A stretch of 64,000 nucleotides of DNA from Leptothrix sp. (in: b-proteobacteria) (GCA_013822265.1 PNKD01000008.1:1-64000), one strand, 5' to 3'; shown: positions 1 through 11,024, counted from the stretch's first letter. The notes: generated by a model from the letters alone, not told the origin. Translations and numbers: made by a program.

Positions 1-187
1 AGTCACGGGGCGCTCAACCGCGTGCTGACCCTTGCATACTTCGACCGGTTGGGATTAACCCGGCTGTCATGACCTCAACCTCTCGAACCGCCCGGTGCGG
101 ACCCGCATGCCGGGTGGTGTGGCAGGGGCGCCTCCGATAATGGGGGCCCCCTATGCCGATTGGTGCTTCAGCATGAGGCTTCCACGC

Positions 188-1018
188 ATGCACTGGCAGA
201 CCGCCCGCTTCCGCATCGACCTTGGCCGCCCACGGGTGATGGGCATCGTCAATGTCACGCCCGACTCGTTTTCCGACGGCGGCCGCCACGCGACGGCCGA
301 CAGCGCACTGGCGCACTGCCGTCGCCTGGTGGACGAAGGCGCCGACCTGCTGGACATCGGTGGCGAGTCGACGCGGCCCGGCGCTGCGGCGCCCAGCGCC
401 ACCGAAGAGATGGCGCGCGTGCTGCCGGTCGTCGAAGGGGCGCTGGGCCTGGGCGTGCCGATCTCCGTCGACACCAGCGAACCCGCCGTGATGCGTGCCG
501 CGCTGGCGCTCGGTGCCGACATCGTCAACGACGTGCGCGCGCTGCGGCGCGCCGGCGCGTTGGAGGCCGTGGCCGCGCATCCTGCTGCCGGCGTGTGCCT
601 GATGCACATGCGCGGCGAGCCCGCCACGATGCAGGGTGAAGCCGAATACGCCGACGTCGTGGCCGAGGTGGCGACGTTCCTGGCGCAGCGCGCCGAGCAG
701 GTCATGGCAGCCGGCGTGGCGGCCGAACGCATCATGCTCGACCCCGGCATCGGCTTCGCGAAGCGGCCCGAGCACAACCTGGCGCTGCTGCGCCGGCAGC
801 GCGAGCTGGTGGGGCGGCTCAGCCGGCCGCTGCTGGTGGGCTGGTCGCGCAAGGGCACGTTGGGCGTGCTGACCGGGCGCGCGATTGCCGACCGCCAGGC
901 CGCCAGCGTGGCCGCCGCGCTGGCCGCCGTTCACCACGGCGCGGCGGTCGTGCGTGTTCATGATGTTGCGGCCACCGTCGACGCGCTGAAGGTCTGGCTC
1001 GCGGCCGGCGGCGACTGA
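188..1018 (+). CDS. folP: dihydropteroate synthase
   Basis: MGIVNVTPDSFSDGG and DIGGESTRPGA motifs; start likely at 188 or 173. Confidence 0.95.
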   Translation: MHWQTARFRIDLGRPRVMGIVNVTPDSFSDGGRHATADSALAHCRRLVDEGADLLDIGGESTRPGAAAPSATEEMARVLPVVEGALGLGVPISVDTSEPAVMRAALALGADIVNDVRALRRAGALEAVAAHPAAGVCLMHMRGEPATMQGEAEYADVVAEVATFLAQRAEQVMAAGVAAERIMLDPGIGFAKRPEHNLALLRRQRELVGRLSRPLLVGWSRKGTLGVLTGRAIADRQAASVAAALAAVHHGAAVVRVHDVAATVDALKVWLAAGGD

Positions 1019-1105
1019 GTCACGACTTCTTTCGACTGGCTGGGCCGCGGGGGCGCTGCCAAGCGGCGCGCTGGGCCGAAAATGACGGCCAAGGAGCGAA
1101 CAAAA

Positions 1106-2440
1106 GTGAGCAGAACGTTTTTCGGCACCGACGGCATCCGTGGCACGGTCGGCACGCCACCCATCACCCCCGACTTCATGCTGCGGCTGGGCCATGCGGT
1201 CGGCCAGGTGCTGCGCCGTGACGGCGAGCGCCCGACCGTGCTGATCGGCAAGGACACGCGCATCTCGGGCTACATGCTCGAGTCATCGCTCGAGGCCGGC
1301 TTTGCGTCGGCCGGCGTCGATGTGCTGCTCAGCGGCCCGCTGCCCACGCCCGGCGTGGCCTACCTGACGCGCGCGCTGCGGCTGGACCTGGGTGTCGTCA
1401 TCAGCGCCTCGCACAATGCCTTTGCCGACAACGGCGTCAAGTTCTTCTCCGCGCGCGGCGAGAAGCTGCCCGATGAGTGGGAGACGGATGTCGAGAGCGA
1501 ACTCGGGCGAGCGCCGCGCTGGGTCGACTCGGCACGCCTGGGCAAGGCCCGCCGCCTCGAGGACGCGCGCGGCCGCTACATCGAGTTCTGCAAGAGCACG
1601 GTGCCGCACAGCCTGTCGCTGCGCGGCATGAAGATCGTCGTCGACGCCGCCCACGGCGCGGCCTATCACGTCGCCCCCGATGTCTTTCACGAGCTCGGCG
1701 CGGCGGTAGAGACCATAGGCTGTGCGCCCGATGGCATCAACATCAACGACGGCGTCGGCGCCACCTCGCCGCAGGCACTGGTCAGGGCCGTGGCCGAGCA
1801 TCGCGCCGACTACGGCATCGCGCTCGACGGCGATGCCGACCGCCTGCAGCTCGTCGACGCGCAGGGCCGCCTCTACAACGGTGACGAACTGCTCTACGTG
1901 CTGGCCATGGACCGCAGTGCGCAGAAGCGGCCGGTGCAGGGCGTGGTGGGCACGCTGATGACCAACATCGCCATCGAGCAGGCGCTGGCGCAGCGCGGCG
2001 TGCGCATGGTGCGCGCCAAGGTCGGCGACCGCTACGTGCTGGAAGAGCTCACCGCAAGGGGCTGGCAGCTGGGCGGCGAGAGCTCGGGCCACCTGCTGGC
2101 GCTGGACCGCCACACCACCGGCGACGGCATCGTCAGCGCGCTGCAGGTGCTGCATGCCGTGCGCAGCGCCGGCACGACCTTGGCGGCCCTGCTCGACGGC
2201 GTCAGCCTGTACCCGCAGACCATGATCAACGTGCGCCTGCGCGTGGGCAGCGACTGGCAGCAGAACACGGCGCTCAGCCAGGCGCGCCATAACGCCGAGA
2301 AGGAACTGGGGGACGGCGGCCGTGTGCTGATTCGTGCCTCGGGTACCGAGCCCGTGCTGCGCGTGATGGTGGAAGCACGTGACGCCGCAGTGGGCCGCCG
2401 CTGTGCCGAGAGCATGGCCGCTGCGGCTGCAGCCGGCTGA
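1106..2440 (+). CDS. glmM: phosphoglucosamine mutase
   Basis: FFGTDGIRG start, active-site [25 protein letters not shown] start at 1106 preferred. Confidence 0.96.
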   Translation: MSRTFFGTDGIRGTVGTPPITPDFMLRLGHAVGQVLRRDGERPTVLIGKDTRISGYMLESSLEAGFASAGVDVLLSGPLPTPGVAYLTRALRLDLGVVISASHNAFADNGVKFFSARGEKLPDEWETDVESELGRAPRWVDSARLGKARRLEDARGRYIEFCKSTVPHSLSLRGMKIVVDAAHGAAYHVAPDVFHELGAAVETIGCAPDGININDGVGATSPQALVRAVAEHRADYGIALDGDADRLQLVDAQGRLYNGDELLYVLAMDRSAQKRPVQGVVGTLMTNIAIEQALAQRGVRMVRAKVGDRYVLEELTARGWQLGGESSGHLLALDRHTTGDGIVSALQVLHAVRSAGTTLAALLDGVSLYPQTMINVRLRVGSDWQQNTALSQARHNAEKELGDGGRVLIRASGTEPVLRVMVEARDAAVGRRCAESMAAAAAAG

Positions 2441-2456
2441 GCAGGCAGGGCGGGAT

Positions 2457-4115
2457 TCAGGGCACGCTGCGCCTGAAGACCTGCGTCACCTCGTCACGGT
2501 CGGTCGGCCGCCTGGCTTCGCCGACGAGTTGCCAACCCGGCGGTGCCGCCGGCAGTGGGCGCGTCTTGCTGACCCGCAGCTGCCAGCCGCAGGCGCCGTC
2601 GGCGGCCGTCGCGCGGGCGTCCACGCGCCAGCGGCCGAAGTATTCCAGCGCCGCCACCGCAGGCGGCGCGAGCGTGGCCCCAGCGATGCAGGCATCGGCA
2701 GGCACCATGGTCGCTACCCGTTGGACCCAGGGCCGCGGGCTGCGCGCGTAGTCCAACAGCGGCAGCCACAGCGTCATCAACAACAACCAGCACAGCGCCA
2801 CGCCGCTGGCCGGCAGCACCAGGCTCTTCCACAGCGCCTCGCGATGGCGACCGGTGCGCCAGCGAACCAGCCACACCCAGGCCAGGGTGCCGGCCAGTGC
2901 CAGCATCAGTTCGAGCGCCGAGAATCCGGTGACGAAGCCAGGCGCCAGCTTGGTCACGTTGGCAGCCGGCTTGGCCGGCACGCCCGTCTGCAACGATGTG
3001 TAGACGACCCAGATGGTGATGGCACAGGCCGTGAAGAAGCACATCGAGAACCAGTCGATGGCGGCAGCGGCGCTGCGCTTGAGCGTCGGCAGCGCAAACG
3101 CCGCCAGCACGGCCATGCCGGGCAAGCCCAGCATGAGGGCGCGATCAGAGCCCCCCATCGTGATGTTGGATGACAGTGCCACCGTCGCGGCGACCAGGGG
3201 CACCGACAGGTGCCGGTGCGAAAGCTGCTGGCGCCAGCGCCACAGGGTCCACAGCGCCAGCGGCCATACGGGCCACAGGAACCACAGCCACTGGCGGGCG
3301 ATGGGTGCGAGATCGTCGCCCGCCAGGCCCGTGGCGCGCCAACGCCACGCGCCCAACGCCATCGCCAGCACGGCCGCTGCCGACATCGCCAGCGCCACCC
3401 ACAGCGTGAACGCGCGCACCTGGGCGTAGCGCGAGAACGCACAGACGATCAACCCGCCCAGGCCGGCGGCCAGGGCCATGCTGGGCGCACCGCTGCCGGC
3501 CAGCAGGGGCAGGGCGGCCAGCACGGCCGCGCGCGACAACGCCACCCGGTAAGGTGCCGCCGCCAACGCGTAGGTGTAAAGGGCCATCGCGCACAGCTGG
3601 CCGAGCTCGGGTGTCGTCTCGTGGCCGAGCTGCAGCAAGCCCAGCGTGGCCATCAGTGCCAGCACGGCGCCGTCGGCTACGGCTCGCGCATAGTCGATCG
3701 GGCCGGCCTCGCCGCCGAACGCAAACGGCACGGGCTGTGCCGCGTCGGTGCGCGCCAGGTGGAAGGTCGTGTACCAGGTCAGCGCCAGCGTCAGGCCCAG
3801 CAACAGGGCAAAAGGCAGGCGCGCCGCCAGCGCGGGGTCGAGCCCGCCTTGGCCCATGGCGATGAAAGCCGCGCCCAGCCAGTGGGGCAGCAGGGCGGTG
3901 TCGGCCGTGATGCCGCCCAGCACCGGCGCCCACCAAGGGGTGCGGCCTTCGGCGATGGCCACCATCTTCCCGAAGGCCGTGACGTCGGCGTTGCGCCAGG
4001 GGTCACGGCCGACCAGCCCGGGCAGCACGTAGGTCGCACACAGCAGCAGCAGCGCCACGCGTGGCAGGCGGCGGGCGCCACGCACGGTGACGAGGGCGGG
4101 TTTGGGGCGGTTCAT
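2457..4115 (-). CDS. ArnT/PMT-like membrane glycosyltransferase (putative)
   Basis: 552-aa multi-TM protein with N-terminal GRDPWRNADV...TPWWAPVLGG, reminiscent of PMT-family glycosyltransferases. Confidence 0.6.
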   Translation of the reverse strand: MNRPKPALVTVRGARRLPRVALLLLCATYVLPGLVGRDPWRNADVTAFGKMVAIAEGRTPWWAPVLGGITADTALLPHWLGAAFIAMGQGGLDPALAARLPFALLLGLTLALTWYTTFHLARTDAAQPVPFAFGGEAGPIDYARAVADGAVLALMATLGLLQLGHETTPELGQLCAMALYTYALAAAPYRVALSRAAVLAALPLLAGSGAPSMALAAGLGGLIVCAFSRYAQVRAFTLWVALAMSAAAVLAMALGAWRWRATGLAGDDLAPIARQWLWFLWPVWPLALWTLWRWRQQLSHRHLSVPLVAATVALSSNITMGGSDRALMLGLPGMAVLAAFALPTLKRSAAAAIDWFSMCFFTACAITIWVVYTSLQTGVPAKPAANVTKLAPGFVTGFSALELMLALAGTLAWVWLVRWRTGRHREALWKSLVLPASGVALCWLLLMTLWLPLLDYARSPRPWVQRVATMVPADACIAGATLAPPAVAALEYFGRWRVDARATAADGACGWQLRVSKTRPLPAAPPGWQLVGEARRPTDRDEVTQVFRRSVP

Positions 4116-4216
4116 GGCGGCGCGGTGATGCTATCGAATGCCGGCACACCTGCAGCGTCGTTGCGTGCAACACGATGGCAGACGAGGCCGCGGGCCGCAG
4201 GCCGCCCACAGGCCAA

Positions 4217-4243
4217 ATGAAAAGAGGCAGCCCAAGCTGCCTC
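4217..4243 (-). terminator. intrinsic terminator downstream of rpmE2
   Basis: Perfect 8-bp stem GAGGCAGC-CCAA-GCTGCCTC (4224-4243); on the minus strand it is followed by TTTTCAT. Confidence 0.8.
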
Positions 4244-4272
4244 CTCGTCACCCGCCGGGGTGGATCAGACGA

Positions 4273-4569
4273 TCAGTCTGCGGCGCCGTCGGCGGCGGCG
4301 GGCGCCGACGACTTCTTCAGGCCGACGCGCGCAAACTTGTTGCGGAACTTCTCGACGCGGCCGCCGAGGTTGTCGATGCTCTTCTGCGTGCCGGTATAGA
4401 AGGGGTGCGTCTCGCTGGTGGTTTCCAGCTTGATCAGCGGCAGTTCACGGCCGTCTTCCAACTTGATCATTTCCTTGGTCGGCGCGCACGAACGCGTGAC
4501 GAACTTGAAGCCGTTGGACAGGTCCTGGAAGCAGACCTCGCGGTAGTTGGGGTGAATGCCGTCTTTCAT
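4273..4569 (-). CDS. rpmE2: 50S ribosomal protein L31 type B
   Basis: MKDGIHPNYREVCFQD...THPFYTGTQKS...GRVEKFRNKF. Confidence 0.93.
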   Translation of the reverse strand: MKDGIHPNYREVCFQDLSNGFKFVTRSCAPTKEMIKLEDGRELPLIKLETTSETHPFYTGTQKSIDNLGGRVEKFRNKFARVGLKKSSAPAAADGAAD

Positions 4570-4660
4570 GGGGAGCCTCTGTGTGTTCTGGCAGCCGCGC
4601 TGCTGTGGCCGGGATGGCCACGGGCGGCAACGTACTTTCCGTGGGGGCGAAAAACCAAAG

Positions 4661-4666
4661 ATTATA
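4661..4666 (-). promoter_or_regulatory. putative -10 element (TATAAT) for rpmE2
   Basis: attata on + strand = TATAAT on -, immediately after the rho stop codon and ~95 nt upstream of rpmE2. Confidence 0.5.
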
Positions 4667-4668
4667 GG

Positions 4669-5940
4669 TCAGCCGCCGCGGCGCATCATGTCGAAGAAGT
4701 CGAGGTTGTTCTTGCTCGCCTTCATCTTTTCGAGGATGAACTCCATCGCCTCGATCTCGTCCATCGGGTAGAGCAGTTTGCGCAGGATCCAGCTCTTTTG
4801 CAGGATTTCTGGCTTGAGCAGCAGTTCCTCGCGCCGCGTGCCGCTCTTGTTGATGAGGATGGACGGGTAGACGCGCTTTTCGGCCATGCGCCGGTCGAGG
4901 TGGATCTCGCAGTTGCCGGTGCCCTTGAATTCCTCGTAGATGACCTCGTCCATCTTCGAGCCGGTGTCGACCAGCGCGGTGCCGATGATGGTCAGCGTGC
5001 CGCCTTCCTCGGTGTTGCGCGCGGCGCCGAAGAAACGCTTGGGGCGCTGCAGCGCGTTGGCGTCGACGCCGCCCGACAGCACCTTGCCGCTGGACGGCAG
5101 CACGTTGTTGTAGGCACGCGCCAGGCGGGTGATGCTGTCGAGCAGGATGACCACGTCCTTCTTCAGCTCGACCAGGCGCTTGGCGCGTTCGATCACCATC
5201 TCGGCCACCTGGACGTGGCGCGCCGCGGGTTCGTCGAAGGTGCTGCTGATGACCTCGCCGCGCACGGTGCGCAGCATTTCGGTCACTTCCTCGGGCCGCT
5301 CGTCGACGAGCAGCACGATGAGGTGGATCTCGGGGTGGTTGGCCACCAGTGCATGCGCGATGTGCTGCATCATGACCGTCTTGCCGGTCTTGGGCTGCGC
5401 CACCAGCAGCGCGCGCTGGCCTTTGCCGATGGGCGCGATGAGGTCGATGATGCGGCTGGTGATGTTCTCTTCGGCCTTGACGTCGCGTTCGAGCTTGAAC
5501 TGCTCCTTCGGGAACAGCGCCGTCAGGTTCTCGAACATGATCTTGTGCTTGCTCTCCTCGGGCGTGAGGCCGTTCACGCGGTCGACCTTGACCAGCGCGA
5601 AGTAGCGTTCACCGTCCTTGGGCACGCGCACCTCGCCCTCGACCATGTCGCCGGTGTGCAGGTTGAAGCGGCGGATCTGGCTCGGCGACAGGTAGATGTC
5701 GTCGGTGCTGGCCATGTAGCTGGCCTCGATGCTGCGCAGGAAGCCGAAGCCGTCGGGCAGCACTTCCAGCACGCCGTCGCCGAAGACCTGCTCGCCACCT
5801 TTGGCGCGCTTCTTCATGATGGCGAACATCAGCTCCTGCTTTCGCAGGCGGGCGACGTTCTCGATCTCCAGCGCTTCACCCATGGTGATGAGCGCTGAGA
5901 CGTGCATGGCTTTCAGTTCGGACAAGTGCATGGAGAGCAC
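4669..5940 (-). CDS. rho: transcription termination factor Rho
   Basis: Walker [42 protein letters not shown]. Confidence 0.97.
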   Translation of the reverse strand: MLSMHLSELKAMHVSALITMGEALEIENVARLRKQELMFAIMKKRAKGGEQVFGDGVLEVLPDGFGFLRSIEASYMASTDDIYLSPSQIRRFNLHTGDMVEGEVRVPKDGERYFALVKVDRVNGLTPEESKHKIMFENLTALFPKEQFKLERDVKAEENITSRIIDLIAPIGKGQRALLVAQPKTGKTVMMQHIAHALVANHPEIHLIVLLVDERPEEVTEMLRTVRGEVISSTFDEPAARHVQVAEMVIERAKRLVELKKDVVILLDSITRLARAYNNVLPSSGKVLSGGVDANALQRPKRFFGAARNTEEGGTLTIIGTALVDTGSKMDEVIYEEFKGTGNCEIHLDRRMAEKRVYPSILINKSGTRREELLLKPEILQKSWILRKLLYPMDEIEAMEFILEKMKASKNNLDFFDMMRRGG

Positions 5941-6085
5941 CCTCGCAGGGCAGGTGCGCTGCGGCTCGCGTGCCTTGAAGTCGGCACGGGCGGCATGACG
6001 CGGGTGATGGTCGCCGGAGCCACGCGGGGGGCCTGAGTCGCGCCGGCATAGGGCCGGCGGGGCGTGCGTGGTGGCGCGTCAGCCT

Positions 6086-6106
6086 GCCGGCACATACGGT
6101 GCCGGC
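6086..6106. other. stem-loop in the trxA-rho intergenic region / rho leader
   Basis: Perfect inverted repeat GCCGGCAC-ATACG-GTGCCGGC, no T-tract. Confidence 0.6.
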
Positions 6107-6117
6107 TGGTCGATCGA

Positions 6118-6123
6118 ATTATA
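6118..6123 (-). promoter_or_regulatory. putative -10 element (TATAAT) of rho overlapping the trxA stop codon
   Basis: ATTATA on + = TATAAT on -; CTGACA lies 19 nt upstream (TGACAG 18 nt). Confidence 0.5.
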
Positions 6124-6448
6124 GATGACCGTCGAGGAAGGCTGTCAGCTGGGCCTTGGACAGCGCGCCGACCTTGGTGGCGGCGAGCTCGCCGCCCTTG
6201 AACAGCATCAGCGTCGGGATGCCGCGGATGCCGTACTTCTGCGGCACCTCGCGGTTCTCGTCGACGTTCATCTTGGCGATCTGCAGGCGGCCGTCGTAGT
6301 CCTTGGAGACATCGTCGAGGATGGGCGCGATCATCTTGCAGGGTCCGCACCATTCGGCCCAGTAGTCGACGAGCACGGGCTTGTCGGACTGCAGGACGTC
6401 GGCGCCAAAAGAGTCGTCGGTGATGTGTTTGATCAGTTCGCTGCTCAT
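6119..6448 (-). CDS. trxA: thioredoxin
   Basis: WAEWCGPCK active site; start [14 protein letters not shown] at 6448. Confidence 0.96.
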   Translation of the reverse strand: MSSELIKHITDDSFGADVLQSDKPVLVDYWAEWCGPCKMIAPILDDVSKDYDGRLQIAKMNVDENREVPQKYGIRGIPTLMLFKGGELAATKVGALSKAQLTAFLDGHL

Positions 6449-6727
6449 GGAAGGGTCTCCGGAGCCCTGGTTCATGGCGACGCCACGCACGCATCAGGCC
6501 GGCGGAATTTTGACATATCGGCCCGCGTGCTTCGTGCGGGCCGGTCGCGGCATCGCTGCGGTGGCGACGGGGCAGGCCGGCGGCGTCGCCCCCTACCCGG
6601 GCGCCGGGCGGCAGGGCAAACGCGTCCGCTCACCCGCAGGCCGTGCACGTCGGCCCCAAACTGGGGCCCGAAGTCGGCTCTGTTCAAGTCATTGCGCAGG
6701 GCCAGAGGGCGGTGCAATCAGGGTGCT

Positions 6728-8515
6728 ATGTCCAGCCCCCCTCACGACCCCACTGCAGCGGCGCGCGCGCCGGCGGTGCGCTGGTTCGGCCGCATGCAAC
6801 TGCTGCGCCTGCTCGGCAAGAGCGAACGCACCATGGCCTGGCGCGTGGCCGACCCCCGGGTCGGGCAGGAACTGGTGCTCGTGCTGCCGCGCGTGCAACC
6901 GGCCGACGCGGCCGCCATGGAGCGCTGGCAGCAGTCGGTGCGACAGGCGTCGAGACTCGACCACCCCTTGCTCGCCGCTGTCGTCGAGACCGGCGTGCAG
7001 GACGGCTGGCCGTTCGTGGCCTACGACCCTCGGGAAGCCGCGACCCTGGCCGAACGCCTGCCCGCGCGCGGCGTGCCCGCGCTCGAGGCCGTGGAGTGGA
7101 CGACCCAGTTGCTGCAGGCCCTGGCCTATGCGCACGAAGCGGGCCTGGCCCACCACGACCTGCAGCCCTACATGCTGCTGCTGAGCGACGGCGGGCAGCT
7201 GCGCCTGGCCGGCCTGTCGGTCGCCATCGAGATGGCCCACGTTGCCGGCGACCCGCCGAGCAGCCTGCGAACCCAGCGTGCGGCCGCCGAACGCGACGTG
7301 CTGGCCTGCGGCGCGCTGCTTCACCTGCTGCTCACCGGCCAGCCTGCGCTCGAAGAGCCCGACATCGGCCGCGTCATCGTGCGCCTGCCCCCGGTCGGCC
7401 GCGAGATCGTGCGCCTGCCCTGGAGCACCGCGCAGCCGGTGCCCGAGCCGCTGCGCGCCATCGCCAACCGCGCCACCGATCGCCAGGAGCGCCAGCGTTA
7501 CCGCGGCGCACGCACGCTGCTGCGTGCGCTCGAAGGCTGGCAGCAAAGCGAGAGCAGCGCCGGCGGCGGTCCGCTGACCTTGCTGGCCGACCGGCTGCGC
7601 AATGCGGGCGTCCTGCCAGCCTCTCCCGGCGGCGCCGATCGCGCCGCGCGACTGGCGATGATGGAACGCGGTCGCACCGCTGACCTCGCCGAAGTGGTTC
7701 TCGACGACCTCGCGCTGTCCTTCGAGCTGCTGCGTCTGGTCAACTCCGCGCAGGTGCGAGGTGCCCAGATATCGGGCAGCGGCCCGGTGCTCACGGTACG
7801 GCGGGCCATCGCGATGATGGGCCTGGACGGCGTGCGTCGGGCCGCACTGTCACTGCGTCCGTGGCCAGGGCCGCTCAACGAGACCGGCGCGACCGACCTC
7901 GAACGTCTCTTCGATCGCTGCAAGCGGGCCGGTCGCGTGGCCGTGGCGCTGCGCCCGGCGGGTTACGACCCCGAGGTGATCTACCTGATCACGCTGATGC
8001 AGAACCTCGGCCGGCTGGTCGTGCACTACCACTTCCCCGACGAGGCGTCACAGATCCGCCGCCTGATGCAGCCAGCCCCGGCGGCGAAGCCCGAAGAGCC
8101 CGAGGAACCCGGCATGACCGAGGAGGGTGCGTCGTTCGCCGTGCTCGGCGTCGACATCGAGGTGCTGGGTGCGGCGGTGGCCCACTACTGGGGGCTGGAC
8201 GACAACGTGCTGGTCATGGTCCGGCGCCAGCCGCTGGCCACCAACCCGCGCAGCGCCGACGGCGACGACGACCTGCTGCGTGCCGCAGCCAGCTGCGCCA
8301 ACGAGGCCGTCGACGCGCTGTCGCAGCCTGCGCCGCGGGTCGCGGCGGCTTTGACACGCGTCGTCACGCGCTACGGCCGACTGCTCGACTTCGGCTTGCG
8401 TGAACTGCAGGAAGCGCTGCAGTCCAAGACCACGTCGCCCTTGGCGATGACGTCGACCGGGATGATGCCGCTGGAGACCGAGCCGGCGCAGCCAGTCTCC
8501 CGGCTGCGGTCATGA
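6728..8515 (+). CDS. protein kinase-like (probable pseudokinase) + HDOD domain protein
   Basis: Kinase-fold N-terminus with HHDLQPYMLL in place of HRDLKPxNIL and no DFG, followed by HDOD-like region (VLDDLALSFELLRLVNSA...AIAMMGLDGVRRAALS). Confidence 0.75.
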   Translation: MSSPPHDPTAAARAPAVRWFGRMQLLRLLGKSERTMAWRVADPRVGQELVLVLPRVQPADAAAMERWQQSVRQASRLDHPLLAAVVETGVQDGWPFVAYDPREAATLAERLPARGVPALEAVEWTTQLLQALAYAHEAGLAHHDLQPYMLLLSDGGQLRLAGLSVAIEMAHVAGDPPSSLRTQRAAAERDVLACGALLHLLLTGQPALEEPDIGRVIVRLPPVGREIVRLPWSTAQPVPEPLRAIANRATDRQERQRYRGARTLLRALEGWQQSESSAGGGPLTLLADRLRNAGVLPASPGGADRAARLAMMERGRTADLAEVVLDDLALSFELLRLVNSAQVRGAQISGSGPVLTVRRAIAMMGLDGVRRAALSLRPWPGPLNETGATDLERLFDRCKRAGRVAVALRPAGYDPEVIYLITLMQNLGRLVVHYHFPDEASQIRRLMQPAPAAKPEEPEEPGMTEEGASFAVLGVDIEVLGAAVAHYWGLDDNVLVMVRRQPLATNPRSADGDDDLLRAAASCANEAVDALSQPAPRVAAALTRVVTRYGRLLDFGLRELQEALQSKTTSPLAMTSTGMMPLETEPAQPVSRLRS

Positions 8516-8564
8516 GAGTGCATGACTTCGCTCTCGGGTCGTGCGGCCCGACGGATGACAGCGC

Positions 8565-11003
8565 ATGGATCATGGCCCGACCGACGGACAGCTGGGCAGT
8601 CCGTCCATGGTGACGGCCAACGGGCAGCTGGCCCGTTTCGAACTGCAGCGCGAACTGGGGCGCGGTGCCCAGGCGCGTGTCTGGCTGGCCCACGACCCGC
8701 GCCTGGAGCGCGAGGTGGCGCTCAAGCTGCTGGACCCCGATGCCGGCGCCGACGCCGTCAGCGTCTGGCTGCACGAGGCCCGTGCCGTCAGCCGGCTCGG
8801 CCACCCCAACATCGTGCCGGTGTTCGAGGCCGACGAGCACGAAGGCCAGCCCTACCTCGTCTTCGAGTACGTCGAGGGGCCGACGCTGGCGCAGGCGCGC
8901 CGCGGCAAGCCCCCGATGCCGGCCCGCGAGGCCGTGGCGCTGATGGTCGACGTGCTCGACGCATTGGCCGCCGCGCACGAGATGGGCATCGTGCATCGCG
9001 ACCTCAAGCCGTCGAACATCCTTCTCGGCCGCGACGGCCGGGCCCGCGTGATGGACTTCGGCATTGCCGCGCGCGTGGCGGTGCCCGAGCCTCTTCGTCG
9101 CGGCGCCCCCGCCGAGGCCGGCGACGGCCGCATCATGGGCACGCCGGGCTACATCTCGCCCGAGGCCGCCCGAGGCGAGGCGCCGGTGCCCGCGATGGAC
9201 GTCTTCGCTGCCGGCGCACTGCTGGGCGAACTGCTGGCCGGCGCGCCGCTGCTGCGCGAGACCGACCCCTGCCGAGCCGTCGAGCGTGTGAAGCGCGAGG
9301 ATCTGCGCCTGCCCGCCACGGCCAAGGTGGACGACACGCTGCGCGGCATCGTGCAGCGCGCCCTGACGCGCGACATTGCCTCGCGCTACGACAGCGCGCG
9401 CGCCATGCAGACGGCCCTGCGCGCCTGGCTGAACCCCGACGATGCCGCCGACCCCGACGCCGGCAGCAGCCACGCCACGCTCGAGTTCCTGTTGCGGCGC
9501 ATGCGCCACAAGACCGATTTCCCGGCACTGTCGTCCAGCGTCGTGCGCATTCAGCGGGTGGCAGCGTCGGAGACCGACAGCCTGCGCAAGCTGTCCGACG
9601 AGATCCTCAAGGACGTCTCGCTCACCAACAAGCTGCTGCGCATGGTCAACACGGCGCACTTCACGTCGGTGGCCGGAGAAGGCATAGGCACCGTCTCGCG
9701 CGCCGTGGCGCTGGTGGGCTTTGCGGGCATACGCAACATGGCCTTGTCGGTGGTGCTGCTGGAGCACATGACCGACAAGGCCCACGCCGGCGTGCTGAAG
9801 GAGGAGTTTCTGCGTGCCCTGATGGCCGGCGCCCTGGCCGAAGAGCTCACTAGCACGGCCCGCAAAGGCGAAGAGGCCTTTCTCGGGGCCATGTTCCAGA
9901 ACCTGGGCCGGCTGCTCACCGAGTGCTACCTGCCGGACGAAGCGGTGCAGATCAGGCAGGCGCTGGGCGCCGACCTCACTTCGCCCGCCTCGGCGGTGCG
10001 CCGTGAGGCGGTCGCCAGACGGGTGCTCGGGCTCAGCCTGGACGACCTGGGCGCCGGCGTGGCCGAGGCCTGGGGCCTGCCCGCCAGCCTGCGTAACGTG
10101 CTGCGCCTGCCCAGAGGCGACGCGCCGTCGCGGCCCGCCGAGCGCGGCATCGAGCGCCAGCGCTGGCTGGCACGCAGTGCCAACGCCATTGCCGACGCCA
10201 TGCTCGGCAGCGACGGCGACGCACAGGTCGCAGCGCTGCACCTCACGGCCGAGACCTACGCGCCTGCCCTCGGGCTGCAGGCACGCGACCTGGTTTCGGC
10301 CAGCTATGCCACACGGAACCACTTGAAGAGTCTGGCGCAAGCCCTGGGGGTGCATGTGGCTGCCGGGGCGCCGGCCCGGCGCCTGCTGGAAGCCACCCAC
10401 CTGCCGGGGCCCAGCCTGACCGGCGACGGCAGCGTGGTCGGCCCGGTCGACATCGCGACCATGCCGATGCCGCTGGAGCCCAGCGCTGCCCATGCCGCGA
10501 TGACGAAGGCACTGGACGAGGTGCGCATGGCCGTCGCCAGCCCGTCGATGCGGCTCGGCGACGTGCTGCCCAAGGTGCTGAACACGATGTACAGCGCGCT
10601 GGACTTCCGCCGGGTCGTGTTGTGCCTGCGCGAGGCCGGACACAAGCGGCTCAGCGGCCGCATCGGCCTCGGCCAGGGCGGCGCCGAAATCAGCGCGGCC
10701 TTCCGCATCCAACCCGACCTGAACGCCGTCGGCGACCTGTTCGCCTGGCTCACCGCCAAGGGGGCCGACCTGATGGTTCGTGACGCCGCTACCGTGGCGG
10801 CCCGCTTGCCGGCCTGGTACCGCCAACGCGTCAACGCACCCACTTTCCTGCTCCTGCCGCTGATGCTGAAGGGCCAGCCTATCGGCCTGATCTACGGTGA
10901 CAAGTCGGCTGCCGGCGCCATCGTGCTGGACGAGGACGAACTGGCGCTGCTGCGCGCCCTGCGCGACCAGGCGGCGCTGGCTTTCGCCAAGGGCCAAGCC
11001 TGA
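8565..11003 (+). CDS. serine/threonine protein kinase + HDOD + C-terminal GAF-like domain
   Basis: ELGRGAQARVWLA, VALKLL, HRDLKPSNILL, MDFGIA; HDOD (LSDEILKDVSLTNKLLRMVNTAHF); C-terminal GAF-like region. Confidence 0.85.
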   Translation: MDHGPTDGQLGSPSMVTANGQLARFELQRELGRGAQARVWLAHDPRLEREVALKLLDPDAGADAVSVWLHEARAVSRLGHPNIVPVFEADEHEGQPYLVFEYVEGPTLAQARRGKPPMPAREAVALMVDVLDALAAAHEMGIVHRDLKPSNILLGRDGRARVMDFGIAARVAVPEPLRRGAPAEAGDGRIMGTPGYISPEAARGEAPVPAMDVFAAGALLGELLAGAPLLRETDPCRAVERVKREDLRLPATAKVDDTLRGIVQRALTRDIASRYDSARAMQTALRAWLNPDDAADPDAGSSHATLEFLLRRMRHKTDFPALSSSVVRIQRVAASETDSLRKLSDEILKDVSLTNKLLRMVNTAHFTSVAGEGIGTVSRAVALVGFAGIRNMALSVVLLEHMTDKAHAGVLKEEFLRALMAGALAEELTSTARKGEEAFLGAMFQNLGRLLTECYLPDEAVQIRQALGADLTSPASAVRREAVARRVLGLSLDDLGAGVAEAWGLPASLRNVLRLPRGDAPSRPAERGIERQRWLARSANAIADAMLGSDGDAQVAALHLTAETYAPALGLQARDLVSASYATRNHLKSLAQALGVHVAAGAPARRLLEATHLPGPSLTGDGSVVGPVDIATMPMPLEPSAAHAAMTKALDEVRMAVASPSMRLGDVLPKVLNTMYSALDFRRVVLCLREAGHKRLSGRIGLGQGGAEISAAFRIQPDLNAVGDLFAWLTAKGADLMVRDAATVAARLPAWYRQRVNAPTFLLLPLMLKGQPIGLIYGDKSAAGAIVLDEDELALLRALRDQAALAFAKGQA

Positions 11004-11024
11004 GCACAGAAAGGCCGCGAGGGG

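Noticed and set aside
4138-5898. 586-aa plus-strand ORF antisense to rho
   Set aside because: Antisense shadow of rho; no recognisable domain.
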